Source: Mycolicibacterium hippocampi (GTDB lineage Bacteria; Actinomycetota; Actinomycetes; Mycobacteriales; Mycobacteriaceae). Taken from it: a DNA stretch of 64,000 nt. Location: assembly GCF_010723735.1 (NCBI RefSeq), contig NZ_BLLB01000002.1, positions 310,001 through 374,000 on the forward strand, written 5' to 3'. Under the pieces are notes generated by a model. That model had not been told where the DNA came from. It did not search any database and worked only from the letters and a program-made list of their open reading frames with translations. The position numbers and the translations under genes were made by a program. Of the stretch, positions 6,327 through 14,304 are shown one piece after another. Position 1 is the stretch's first letter; each line of letters begins with the position of its first letter.

Positions 6327-7301
6327 ATGTTTGCGATCGTGGCCGAATCCTCTGACCGACTCTCCTGGCAACCCGTGCCCGACGTCGCGCCCGCAGCCGG
6401 CGAAATCCTCATCAAGGTCGCCGCAGCCGGGGTGAACCGCGCCGACCTGCTGCAAGCCGCGGGCAAGTACCCGCCACCGCCCGGGGCCAGCGACATCATC
6501 GGCCTCGAAGTGTCGGGGACGATCGAGGCAGTGGGCGACCACGTCGCCCACTGGTCGCCGGGGCAACAGGTCTGCGCTTTGCTGGCAGGTGGCGGCTACG
6601 CCGAATACGTGGCCGTTCCCGCAGGCCAGGTGATGCCCGTGCCCGACGGTGTGGAGCTTGCGCACGCGGCGGCATTGCCCGAGGTGGCCTGCACGGTCTG
6701 GTCGAACCTGGTGATGACCGCCGGCCTGCGCGCATCACAGCTGTTGCTGGTCCACGGTGGCGCCAGCGGCATCGGCACCCATGCCATCCAGGTGGCCCGC
6801 GCATTGAACTGCCGGGTCGCCGTCACCGCGGGCTCGCGCAACAAGCTCGACCTGTGCGCCGAATTGGGCGCCGAGATCACCATCGACTACCGCAACGAGG
6901 ACTTCGTCGACGTGGTGCGCAGCGCCGGTGGCGCCGACGTCATCCTCGACATCATGGGTGCGCTCTACCTGGATCGCAACGTCGACGCGCTTGCCGACGA
7001 CGGCCGCATGGTCATCATCGGCATGCAGGGTGGCGCCAAGGCGGAGTTGAACATCGCCAAGCTGCTCGGAAAGCGCGGCGGAATCTTCGCGACCGCGTTG
7101 CGGGCACGCCCGGTCGAAGGCCCCGGAGGCAAGAGCGACATCGTCGCCCGGGTGGTCGACGACGTGTGGCCGATGGTGGCCGACGGACTTGTCCGGCCGG
7201 TGATCGGCGCGGAGTTCCCGATCGCCGAGGCCCAGGCCGCTCACGAGCTGCTCTCCTCGGGAGACGTGTCAGGCAAAGTGCTTCTGCGCGTTGATGTCTA
7301 G
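6327..7301 (+). CDS. NAD(P)H:quinone oxidoreductase, zinc-free alcohol dehydrogenase superfamily
   Basis: A 324-aa medium-chain dehydrogenase/reductase of the PIG3/quinone oxidoreductase type, matching Rv3777. ATG 6327 begins MFAIVAESSDRLSWQPVP. Family signatures are GVNRADLLQAAGKYPPPPG and GLEVSG in the GroES-like domain, GGYAEYV, and the nucleotide-binding loop HGGASGIGTHAIQVARAL. No cluster of structural-zinc cysteines is present, as expected for quinone oxidoreductases. It would reduce quinones or alpha,beta-unsaturated carbonyls with NADPH in the cytoplasm. Divergent from the MarR regulator, which probably controls it. Confidence 0.88.
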   Translation: MFAIVAESSDRLSWQPVPDVAPAAGEILIKVAAAGVNRADLLQAAGKYPPPPGASDIIGLEVSGTIEAVGDHVAHWSPGQQVCALLAGGGYAEYVAVPAGQVMPVPDGVELAHAAALPEVACTVWSNLVMTAGLRASQLLLVHGGASGIGTHAIQVARALNCRVAVTAGSRNKLDLCAELGAEITIDYRNEDFVDVVRSAGGADVILDIMGALYLDRNVDALADDGRMVIIGMQGGAKAELNIAKLLGKRGGIFATALRARPVEGPGGKSDIVARVVDDVWPMVADGLVRPVIGAEFPIAEAQAAHELLSSGDVSGKVLLRVDV

Positions 7302-7317
7302 TCGGTGACGGGCGGTT

Positions 7318-8514
7318 TCACCCGAGCGACGCCAACGCCCGGACCAACTGGTCGACCTCGGCGGTGGTGCTGTAGTGGGCCAGACCAACGGTCACCGCGC
7401 CGCCGATGTCGTTGACCCCGATCACGTCGAGCACACGCGAACTCGCGTTCGCTATTGCCAGGATGCCGTTGTCGGCCAACCGCTGCACCACACGCTCGGC
7501 AGGAACGTTCTCGATGGCGAAGCTGAGCACCGGGATGCGTAACTCGGGGCTTCCGATCACCATGGCCGTCGGTAGTGAGCGCAGCGACGTCAGCAGGTAG
7601 TCGAACAGCCCGCTCAGGTAGCCCTGGGCGGACCGCATCGACACCGAGAGCCGCTCCCGCCGGGTCCCCTGCGCCGAATCTTCAAGGTTGGCAAGGTATT
7701 CGATGCTCGCCACCAGGCCGCCGAGCAGCCCGAACTGATGCGCTCCGAGCTCCAACCGAGCAGGGCCGGTGGCGTAGGGGTTCAGCGACACCGATCCGAA
7801 CGCCTCGATCACCGAGGGGTCCCGGAAGACAAGCGCGCCGATCGGCGGACCACCCCACGCGACCGCGTTCACGGCGACCACATCGGCGTCGATCTCGTCG
7901 ATGTCGATCAATCGGTACGGCGCCGCGGCGGAATGGTCGACCACCACCAGTCCACCGACCTCGTGCACCAGTTTCGTGACCTCGCCGAGCTCGGTCGCCG
8001 TGCCCAAAGTCGAAGATGCAGAGGTGATTGCGACCAACCGGGTGGGCCGGGTCACCAGCGTTTCCCACTGCCAGGGGGGAAGCTCACCGGTCTCGATGTC
8101 GACCTCGGCCCACTTCACCTTGGCGCCATAGCGGTTCGCGGCACGCAGCCACGGCGCGATGTTCGCCTCGTCGTCGAGGCGGGTCACCACCAGCTCGTAT
8201 CCCAGCCCGACACGTCCGGACGCGGCCTCGGCCAGCGACGTCAGCAGCACCGCCCGGTCGGGTCCGAGCACCACACCTGCCGGGTCGGCGTTGACCAGGT
8301 CCGCCACCGCCTGGCGGGCCGCGGCGAGCACCGCCGCACTGCGCCGGGCGGAGGGGTGCGGGCCCGACGGTGTCGGCATCGAACCGCGGAACGCGGTCGT
8401 CACGGCGCGGCTGACGGAATCCGGCAGCAACATGCCGTGCTGGGCGTCCATATGTACCCAGCCATCGCCCAGCGACGGGTGCAATCCGCGCACCCGGGCG
8501 ACGTCGTATGCCAT
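7318..8514 (-). CDS. Cysteine desulfurase-like (class V aminotransferase fold) protein lacking the PLP lysine
   Basis: A 398-aa protein matching Rv3778c. ATG 8514 ([20 protein letters not shown]) is preferred over an in-frame ATG at 8523. It has the class V aminotransferase fold: [14 protein letters not shown] (Asp193, expected to contact the pyridine nitrogen) and [13 protein letters not shown]. Where relatives have Tyr/His-Lys followed two residues later by Gly-Pro, the Schiff-base lysine, this protein reads [16 protein letters not shown]: Ala219 takes the lysine position and no lysine is nearby. It may bind PLP non-covalently, act as a scaffold or have changed chemistry. The gene converges with the oxidoreductase gene over 16 bp. 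Confidence 0.82.
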   Translation of the reverse strand: MAYDVARVRGLHPSLGDGWVHMDAQHGMLLPDSVSRAVTTAFRGSMPTPSGPHPSARRSAAVLAAARQAVADLVNADPAGVVLGPDRAVLLTSLAEAASGRVGLGYELVVTRLDDEANIAPWLRAANRYGAKVKWAEVDIETGELPPWQWETLVTRPTRLVAITSASSTLGTATELGEVTKLVHEVGGLVVVDHSAAAPYRLIDIDEIDADVVAVNAVAWGGPPIGALVFRDPSVIEAFGSVSLNPYATGPARLELGAHQFGLLGGLVASIEYLANLEDSAQGTRRERLSVSMRSAQGYLSGLFDYLLTSLRSLPTAMVIGSPELRIPVLSFAIENVPAERVVQRLADNGILAIANASSRVLDVIGVNDIGGAVTVGLAHYSTTAEVDQLVRALASLG

Positions 8515-9004
8515 GCCAGCCACCTTATTGCGTCAGTGAATTCCGCCGTACCAGCACGAATAGCGCCGGCTCGGCGAATGCCCGACCTTGCATCCTGCTG
8601 CCCGCTCCGAGACGGAACGGGTCATCTGCGCAGCCATACTAGTCCAGCGAGCTCCGGGTTCGGAGTGCTAGTTGCGCCGTTGTTGCTGGTGACTGTCGGG
8701 GCAACCGCTGTCCGATGTAGCCGATGACCGCTGCCGGGCGTCTGGGCCGCGGGAATCGCACCGTTCGACGCCGTCCGGCCGACGTGTGTGGCCGTGCCCG
8801 CGGATTGCTCTCGGCACCGAAATCGATGCCGTCCGGGTTTGCGGGGCTCGGCGCGCCCGCGCGCCGCTGGACAAATCGCGGTGGTGGGAGAAGATCACTC
8901 TGGAAAAGACCGCTGTGAAATCCAAGGACGGTAGGGCCCCATACCGAACCGGGTGTGGGAACCCAGCCGCATTCGACAAGCGATGTTGGGGCACTCTAAG
9001 GGAC
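8515..9004. other. 490-bp intergenic region without a supported gene
   Basis: No reading frame here has mycobacterial coding character; the short frames are Arg/Pro-rich and lack a plausible start with ribosome binding site. The right end holds the bpa promoter and a ribosome-binding sequence (AAGGGA) just before ATG 9005. In M. tuberculosis the large membrane glycosyltransferase Rv3779 occupies this position; no part of it is recognisable here. Confidence 0.6.
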
Positions 9005-9523
9005 ATGACAAGCAACACCGACGACGACAACATCGAGATCATCGGCGGGGACCCGGACGACGCGGGCGCGGTGGACATGGCGCAAAGCGACGGGAAGTCG
9101 CTGACCGACCTGGTCGAACAGCCCGCCAAGGTGATGCGGATCGGCACGATGATCAAGCAGCTTCTGGAAGAGGTCCGAGCGGCGCCGCTGGACGAGGCCA
9201 GCCGCGGTCGACTGCGCGACATCCACCACACCAGCATTCGGGAGCTCGAGGAGGGTTTGGCCCCCGAGCTTCGCGACGAGCTGGAACGGCTGACGTTACC
9301 GTTCACCGAGGACACCGTCCCGTCGGACGCCGAGCTGCGGATCGCGCAGGCACAGCTGGTCGGCTGGCTCGAAGGACTGTTCCACGGCATCCAGACCGCA
9401 CTGTTCGCCCAGCAGATGGCGGCGCGCCAGCAACTCGAGCAGATGCGGGGCGCGCTGCCGCCCGGTGTGAGCGTGCCGGGGCAACGCGGTCCGGGGCATC
9501 CCGGCACCGGTCAGTATTTGTGA
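9005..9523 (+). CDS. bpa: Bacterial proteasome activator Bpa (PafE)
   Basis: A 172-aa protein matching Rv3780 (DUF2587). Bpa forms an ATP-independent dodecameric ring that docks on the 20S proteasome and opens its gate for unfolded or selected substrates such as HspR. The sequence shows an acidic disordered N-terminus (SNTDDDNIEIIGGDPDD), a helical core (residues about 35-145, including RIGTMIKQLLEEVRAAPLDE and RLTLPFTEDT), and a flexible Gly/Pro tail ending in GQYL (169-172), the gate-opening motif. The start is ATG 9005. It is followed 7 bp later by wzt, although the functions are unrelated. Confidence 0.95.
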   Translation: MTSNTDDDNIEIIGGDPDDAGAVDMAQSDGKSLTDLVEQPAKVMRIGTMIKQLLEEVRAAPLDEASRGRLRDIHHTSIRELEEGLAPELRDELERLTLPFTEDTVPSDAELRIAQAQLVGWLEGLFHGIQTALFAQQMAARQQLEQMRGALPPGVSVPGQRGPGHPGTGQYL

Positions 9524-9530
9524 GCTCGAG

Positions 9531-10361
9531 GTGGCCACCCCCCACGACCCGCAGCTTTCCTCCGCGCCGCGTATCGAGACGCGCAACGCGTGGGTCGAGT
9601 TCCCGATCTTCGACGCCAAGGCACGCTCGCTGAAGAAGGCCTTTCTCGGCAAGGCGGGCGGCGCCATCGGACGCAACGACTCCAACGTCGTCGTCATCGA
9701 GGCATTGCGCGACATCACGATGTCGCTTGAGATGGGCGACCGGGTCGGTCTCGTGGGGCACAACGGCGCGGGCAAGTCGACGCTGCTGCGGCTGCTGTCG
9801 GGGATCTACGAACCGACACGGGGAATGGCGACCGTGCGCGGGCGCGTCGCGCCGGTGTTCGATCTGGGCGTCGGGATGGACCCGGAGATCTCCGGGTTCG
9901 AGAACATCCTGATCCGCGGCCTGTTCCTCGGACAGACCCGCAAGCAGATGCTGGCCAAGATCGACGAGATCGCCGAGTTCACCGAACTCGGCGACTACCT
10001 GTCGATGCCGCTGCGCACGTACTCGACCGGCATGCGCGTCCGCCTCGCGATGGGGGTGGTGACCAGCATCGACCCGGAGATCCTGCTGCTCGACGAGGGC
10101 ATCGGCGCCGTCGACGCGGACTTCCTGAAGAAGGCCCAGACGCGGCTGGCCGCACTGGTGGAACGCTCCGGCATCCTGGTCTTCGCCAGCCACTCCAACG
10201 ACTTTTTGGCACGGCTGTGCAAGACCGCGATGTGGATCGACCACGGCACCATCAAGATGTCGGGTGAGATCGAGGACGTGGTGCGGGCCTACGAGGGCGA
10301 GGACGCCGCACGGCATGTGCGGGAGGTCCTGGAAGAGACGGCGCACACCCATGACCGATGA
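9531..10361 (+). CDS. wzt: Galactan exporter ATP-binding subunit (Wzt/RfbE, Rv3781)
   Basis: A 276-aa ABC ATPase with GTG start 9531. Walker A is GHNGAGKST (76-84), signature YSTGM (164-168), Walker B ILLLDE (184-189), H-loop His221. It belongs to the polysaccharide-export group and, like Rv3781, has no C-terminal carbohydrate-binding domain. With the permease at 11346-12176 it is expected to flip lipid-linked galactan across the plasma membrane for arabinan attachment. Its last codons (THDR then TGA) fall in the first copy of a 30-bp repeat that also forms the N-terminus of glfT1, and the two genes overlap by 11 bp. Confidence 0.93.
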   Translation: MATPHDPQLSSAPRIETRNAWVEFPIFDAKARSLKKAFLGKAGGAIGRNDSNVVVIEALRDITMSLEMGDRVGLVGHNGAGKSTLLRLLSGIYEPTRGMATVRGRVAPVFDLGVGMDPEISGFENILIRGLFLGQTRKQMLAKIDEIAEFTELGDYLSMPLRTYSTGMRVRLAMGVVTSIDPEILLLDEGIGAVDADFLKKAQTRLAALVERSGILVFASHSNDFLARLCKTAMWIDHGTIKMSGEIEDVVRAYEGEDAARHVREVLEETAHTHDR

Positions 10362-11349
10362 GCGCTCGCGCGAAGAGCATGTCACCGATGAGCGCTCGCG
10401 CGAAGAGCATGCCACCGATGACACCCCGCAGATAACCGCGGTCGTCGTCACCCACCGCCGCCCGGACGAACTCGCCAAGTCGTTGGACGCGGTCTGCTCG
10501 CAGAGCAGGCGCCCCGACCACCTGATCGTGGTGGACAACGATTTTCCCAACGACCCGGCCGAACGGGTGCGTGACCTGGTTTCCGGTCAACCGATCCCGA
10601 CGACCTACCTCGGATCGCACCGCAACCTCGGCGGCGCAGGCGGGTTCGCGCTGGGCATGCTCCACGCGTTGAGCCTGGGGGCGCAGTGGGTCTGGCTGGC
10701 CGACGACGACGGACGCCCGCAGGACAGCGAGGTGCTGGCCACGCTGCTGGCGTGCGCCGAGCGGCACGGTCTGGCGGAGGTTTCGCCGATGATCTGCGAC
10801 CTCGACGATCCGGACCGGCTCGCATTCCCGTTGCGCCGCGGGCTCAAGTGGCGCCGGTTGGTCAGCGAATTGCGCACCGAGTCAGCGCTTCCGGACCTGA
10901 TGCCGGGCATCGCACACCTGTTCAACGGCGCGCTGTTCCGTGCCGGCACGATCGACGCTGTCGGGGTGCCCGACCTGCGATTGTTCTTCCGCGGCGACGA
11001 GACCGAACTGCACCGCCGACTGCTGCGCTCCGGCCTGCCCTTCGGCACCTGCCTGCACGCGGTCTACCTGCACCCGCAGGGCGGCGACGAGTTCCGGCCG
11101 ATCCTGGGCGGGCGCATGCATGCGCAGTACCCCGACAACCCGACCAAACGGTATTTCACGTACCGCAACCGGGGGTATCTGCAATCCCAGCCCGGGATGC
11201 GCAAGCTGGTGCTACAGGAGTATCTGCGTTACGGCTGGTATTTCCTGGTCACCAAACGCGACCCCGCCGGGCTGCGCGAGTGGATTCGATTGCGGCGCTT
11301 GGGCCGACGCGAGCGATTCTTCCACGGCGACGGGAAAGGCAACACATGA
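10351..11349 (+). CDS. glfT1: Galactofuranosyltransferase GlfT1 (Rv3782)
   Basis: A 332-aa GT2 glycosyltransferase that adds the first galactofuranoses to the decaprenyl-diphosphate-GlcNAc-rhamnose linker, starting galactan. The GT-A core shows AVVVTHRRPDELAKSLDAV, HRNLGGAGGFALGM, the metal-binding VWLADDDGRPQDS, and an acceptor-site region FFRGDETELHRRLLRSGLPFG. The first 21 residues (MTDERSREEHVTDERSREEH then A) are encoded by two tandem copies of a 30-bp repeat and have no counterpart in M. tuberculosis GlfT1, whose catalytic domain begins almost at its start. ATG 10351 is the only start that keeps the frame. It overlaps wzt by 11 bp and wzm by 4 bp. Confidence 0.92.
   Translation: MTDERSREEHVTDERSREEHATDDTPQITAVVVTHRRPDELAKSLDAVCSQSRRPDHLIVVDNDFPNDPAERVRDLVSGQPIPTTYLGSHRNLGGAGGFALGMLHALSLGAQWVWLADDDGRPQDSEVLATLLACAERHGLAEVSPMICDLDDPDRLAFPLRRGLKWRRLVSELRTESALPDLMPGIAHLFNGALFRAGTIDAVGVPDLRLFFRGDETELHRRLLRSGLPFGTCLHAVYLHPQGGDEFRPILGGRMHAQYPDNPTKRYFTYRNRGYLQSQPGMRKLVLQEYLRYGWYFLVTKRDPAGLREWIRLRRLGRRERFFHGDGKGNT
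10354..10421 (+). repeat. Tandem 30-bp coding repeat (GAGCGCTCGCGCGA family) at the wzt/glfT1 junction
   Basis: Two 30-bp units, 10354-10383 and 10384-10413, differ at a single base, and a third unit begins (ACCGATGA, 10414-10421). Each contains the palindrome GAGCGCTC followed by GCGCGA. The array holds the wzt stop codon and the first codons of glfT1. The same core sequence occurs twice in pks13 at 38625-38690. Confidence 0.85.
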
Positions 11350-12176
11350 CGATCATGGACGCCGCCGCGCAGTCCCGAACATTCAAGCGGGCCTGGGGCG
11401 ATCTCCTCGCCGGTTTCGGCAAGCGCGAACTGTGGCTGCACCTGGGCTGGCAGGACATCAAGCAGCGCTACCGGCGCTCGGTGCTCGGCCCGTTCTGGAT
11501 CACCATCGCCACCGGCACCACCGCGGTGGCGATGGGCGCGCTGTACTCGGTGTTGTTCAAACTCGAACTGTCCGAACACCTTCCGTACGTCACGCTCGGC
11601 CTGATCATCTGGAATCTGATCAACGCGTCGATCCTCGAGGGCGCCGACGTGTTCATCGCCAACGAGGGCCTCATCAAACAACTCCCGACCCCGCTGTCGG
11701 TGCATGTCTATCGCCTGGTGTGGCGGCAGATGATCCTGTTCGCGCACAACATCATCATCTTCGTGATCATCGCGATCATCTACCCGAAGCCGTGGCAGTG
11801 GACGGATCTGACGTTCATCCCGGCGCTGGCCCTGATCGCGCTGAACTGTGTGTGGGTGGCGCTGTGCTTCGGGATTCTGGCGACGCGTTACCGCGACATC
11901 GGCCCGCTGCTGGCCAGTCTGGTGCAGCTGTTGTTCTTCATGACACCGATCATCTGGAACGAGTCGACGCTGCGCAGCCAAGGTGCCGGGGACTGGGCCA
12001 GGATCGTCGAGCTCAACCCCCTGCTGCACTACCTCGACATCGTCCGCGCCCCACTGCTGGGCGCCGAACAGGAGCTGCGGCACTGGGTGGTGGTCGTGTC
12101 GCTGACGATCATCGGGTGGATCTTCGCCGCGCTGGCGATGCGCCAGTACCGCGCGCGGGTGCCCTACTGGGTGTAG
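11346..12176 (+). CDS. wzm: Galactan exporter permease subunit (Wzm, Rv3783)
   Basis: A 276-aa ABC-2 type polysaccharide export permease with about six membrane segments (for example FWITIATGTTAVAMGALYSV, MILFAHNIIIFVIIAIIYP, LVQLLFFMTPIIWN and a final VVVVSLTIIGWIFAALAM). The amphipathic motif before the first helix (LGWQDIKQRYRRSVLGPFW) and FMTPIIW are characteristic of Wzm/RfbD proteins. ATG 11346 overlaps the glfT1 stop (ATGA), giving translational coupling. With Wzt it exports galactan; the glfT1 gene between the two subunits matches the M. tuberculosis order. Confidence 0.93.
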   Translation: MTIMDAAAQSRTFKRAWGDLLAGFGKRELWLHLGWQDIKQRYRRSVLGPFWITIATGTTAVAMGALYSVLFKLELSEHLPYVTLGLIIWNLINASILEGADVFIANEGLIKQLPTPLSVHVYRLVWRQMILFAHNIIIFVIIAIIYPKPWQWTDLTFIPALALIALNCVWVALCFGILATRYRDIGPLLASLVQLLFFMTPIIWNESTLRSQGAGDWARIVELNPLLHYLDIVRAPLLGAEQELRHWVVVVSLTIIGWIFAALAMRQYRARVPYWV

Positions 12177-12610
12177 TACTCGTCGGGCTCCGGACCGAAG
12201 ACGAACCGCCGCCCGGTCAAAGTCTCGGGCGTGATGCGGACAAAGCGCAGCTTCTGGGTGGCGACCCAGGGATAGAGCCCGGCATGCCTGGCCTCTTCGA
12301 TCTCGGCTGAGCCGGACAGCGCATGGGCGGTGCCGCGCACCACCACGCTCCAGCCTTCGGCGACGTTGTGGTCGTCGGCCTCGAACACCACGTGTTCGTT
12401 GAGCACCGAGGTCAGAAGCTTGGTGCCTTCTGCGGTGCGAAACAGCAGCGTCTTGTGCTGGACCACGAAGTTGACGGGGAAGATCTCGGTCCACCCGCCC
12501 ACGGTCGTCACGAGTCTGCCCAGCGAGACACCGGACAGCAGGGCCCAGCTTTCGTCCGCGGTGAGCTCGGTGACCGGTGCGTCGGGTGCGCTAGTCGCGT
12601 CCATGCTCAC
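12164..12610 (-). CDS. Pyridoxamine 5'-phosphate oxidase-family (split-barrel flavin) protein
   Basis: A 148-aa split beta-barrel protein of the PNPOx-like superfamily, seen in SLGRLVTTVGGWTEIFPVNFVV, LLFRTAEGTKLLTSVLNEHVVFEADD, WSVVVRGTAHAL and LRFVRITPETLTGRRF. Members bind FMN, F420 or haem, and the cofactor cannot be told from the sequence. ATG 12610 or 12604 could start it (MSMDA). Its 3' end overlaps the convergent wzm gene by 13 bp. Confidence 0.85.
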   Translation of the reverse strand: MSMDATSAPDAPVTELTADESWALLSGVSLGRLVTTVGGWTEIFPVNFVVQHKTLLFRTAEGTKLLTSVLNEHVVFEADDHNVAEGWSVVVRGTAHALSGSAEIEEARHAGLYPWVATQKLRFVRITPETLTGRRFVFGPEPDEYYTQ

Positions 12611-12683
12611 GATGGTCGTCGACGCAGGTCAGGCGTCCTAGGGTCCAATGGCACTTCCCGGCGATGTCGTCCGTTGACCATTC

Positions 12684-13019
12684 ATGAGCATTCCGCCATA
12701 TGAGCCACCGCCCCTGCCAACCTCGGGTGCCGCCAACACGCTGCTGTGTCCGAAATGCGCAGGCGTCATGAAGACCTACGAACGCAACGGGGTCCACTTG
12801 GAGCAGTGCGACACCTGCCGGGGCATCTTCCTCGATTTCGGCGAGCTGGAGTCGCTGACCCAGATGGAGAACCGGTTCACGCAGGCCGCGCCTCCCCCGA
12901 TGCCGCCGCAACAGCAGGGTTACGGCGGCGGCTACGGCGAGTACGGGCCCGGTTGGGGGCACCGCGGCAACAAGCACTACCGCAAGCAGGGCTTCGGCCG
13001 GCTGTTCTTCTCCAGCTAG
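12684..13019 (+). CDS. TFIIB-type zinc-ribbon protein
   Basis: A 111-aa protein with one zinc ribbon near the N-terminus: LCPKCAGVMKTYERNGVHLEQCDTC (shown by CPKC and CDTC, residues about 20-45) followed by RGIFLDFGELESL, the signature of zf-TFIIB domain proteins. A Gly/Tyr/Pro-rich linker (GYGGGYGEYGPGWGHRG) and a basic C-terminus follow. The function of this family in bacteria is not defined. ATG 12684. Confidence 0.8.
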   Translation: MSIPPYEPPPLPTSGAANTLLCPKCAGVMKTYERNGVHLEQCDTCRGIFLDFGELESLTQMENRFTQAAPPPMPPQQQGYGGGYGEYGPGWGHRGNKHYRKQGFGRLFFSS

Positions 13020-13777
13020 ACCATCCGCTCACAGGCCGCCAGCAGCGCCTGCTGGGTCTCATCACAGTCTCCGTGGGCGAGCCCCGAGGCGGCGGCGTGG
13101 ACGACCGCCGCCCGGGCGAACGGTTCCAGTACCGACCACGGGTCACCGCCGGGCAGCGCCGGCCCGCTCCCGCGGTATGCGTCGAGAAACGTCCCCCAGT
13201 CGGTGTCGGGGATCAGCCCGGCGGCCCAGAACCCCGCCGGCCGCGCCAGGTCCCAGGCCGGGTCACCGACACCGACGTCGTCGACGTCGATCAGCAGCCA
13301 CGGCGCCGATGCGCTGCGTCGTCCGAGCTGGCCGAGATGCCAGTCGCCGTGCACCAGTGTCAGTGGGTGATCCGGTGACCCGGCGCGCCACACATCGTCG
13401 GGCAGGGCGGCGGCAGCACGACGCACCGAACCGGTCGCGTCCTTCAGGTCGGTGACGGCGCGCCGCAGCCGCTGCGGCCATCCGTGCACCGGGGCGCGGG
13501 CGGGCGCGGATTCCACGTGCAGCGAGGCGAGCAGCCTGCCCGCCTCGTCCCACGGTGCCCGATCGGGTTCGACGGCGACGGTGTGAACCTTCGGCCAGCT
13601 CGTCTGCCAGCGCAGCCCGACACGTTCGGGGACCACCGAGATCGGTGACAGCAGCGACACCGACCCGGACGCGATCCGTAGCCGCTGTGCCAGCGCGCGC
13701 GGATCCGTCCCGTTCCGGTGCAGCTTGTGGACGACGTCGCCGTCGACGACGAGCTGCGCACCGGAACGGGTCTGCAC
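13016..13777 (-). CDS. Aminoglycoside phosphotransferase-like kinase
   Basis: A 253-aa APH/choline-kinase-fold protein. It shows the catalytic loop LVHGDWHLGQLG (His-Gly-Asp-x-His) and the magnesium-binding segment LLIDVDDVGVGDPAWDLARP. The N-lobe is short (SGAQLVVDGDVVHKLHRNG with the likely ATP lysine). Proteins like this phosphorylate sugars, amino alcohols or antibiotics, and the substrate cannot be named. It converges with the zinc-ribbon gene with a 4-bp overlap of stop codons and follows the AhpD-like gene on the same strand by 16 bp. Confidence 0.82.
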   Translation of the reverse strand: MQTRSGAQLVVDGDVVHKLHRNGTDPRALAQRLRIASGSVSLLSPISVVPERVGLRWQTSWPKVHTVAVEPDRAPWDEAGRLLASLHVESAPARAPVHGWPQRLRRAVTDLKDATGSVRRAAAALPDDVWRAGSPDHPLTLVHGDWHLGQLGRRSASAPWLLIDVDDVGVGDPAWDLARPAGFWAAGLIPDTDWGTFLDAYRGSGPALPGGDPWSVLEPFARAAVVHAAASGLAHGDCDETQQALLAACERMV

Positions 13778-13793
13778 GTTGCGACCGTAGACC

Positions 13794-14255
13794 TCAGCGC
13801 CGCGGCGGTGGCGTCCGTACCGCCGCGTTGATGCGGTTCCACGCGTTGATCGTGACAGCCATCGATATCACCTGACCGAGCTCCCGGTCGGCGAACACCG
13901 CGGCAGCCTGGCCGTAGACGTCGTCGTTGACACCGCCGTGGCCGACTTCGGTGATGGCCTCGGTCAGAGCCAGCGCCGCGCGCTCCCGTTCGCTGAAGAG
14001 CTCTCCCGCCTCTGCCCACGCGGCAAGGAGGTCGAGCTTCTGCTCGGCCACGCCCAGCTCGCGGGCATCACGGGTGTGCATGTCGAGGCAGAACGCGCAG
14101 TGGTTGAGCTGCGAGGCACGGATCTTGATCAGCTCACCCAGCTCGGGGTCGAGATCCTTGGCCGCCGCCGCGGACAGCGTCATCATCGCGTCGTACAACT
14201 CGGGGGAGGCCTTATAGATCTTGAGCCGGTCCCCGGTGGTCAGTGTCTGAGTCAT
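13794..14255 (-). CDS. AhpD/carboxymuconolactone decarboxylase-family protein
   Basis: A 153-aa alkylhydroperoxidase-AhpD-fold protein from ATG 14255 (MTQTLTTGDRLKIYKASPEL). The redox pair is Cys-x-x-Cys in LNHCAFCLDMHTRDAR, with the usual following histidine, and ELIKIRASQ precedes it. These proteins act as peroxidases or thiol-dependent reductases in oxidative stress. The gene is divergent from the MocR regulator at 14305; their starts are so close (about 50 bp) that MocR control of this gene is plausible. Confidence 0.88.
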   Translation of the reverse strand: MTQTLTTGDRLKIYKASPELYDAMMTLSAAAAKDLDPELGELIKIRASQLNHCAFCLDMHTRDARELGVAEQKLDLLAAWAEAGELFSERERAALALTEAITEVGHGGVNDDVYGQAAAVFADRELGQVISMAVTINAWNRINAAVRTPPPRR

Positions 14256-14304
14256 GACCCCGACGCTAGTACCGAATATCCCGCGCCAATGGTTCAATTT
14301 GTCC

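Noticed and set aside
8724..8918. Short plus-strand frame (64 codons) in the Rv3778c-bpa gap
   Set aside because: No ribosome binding site, no domain, Arg-rich composition; probably non-coding.
10351..10421. 30-bp repeats at wzt/glfT1 considered as a CRISPR or transposon end
   Set aside because: Units are directly adjacent with no spacers and no inverted ends; they are translated.
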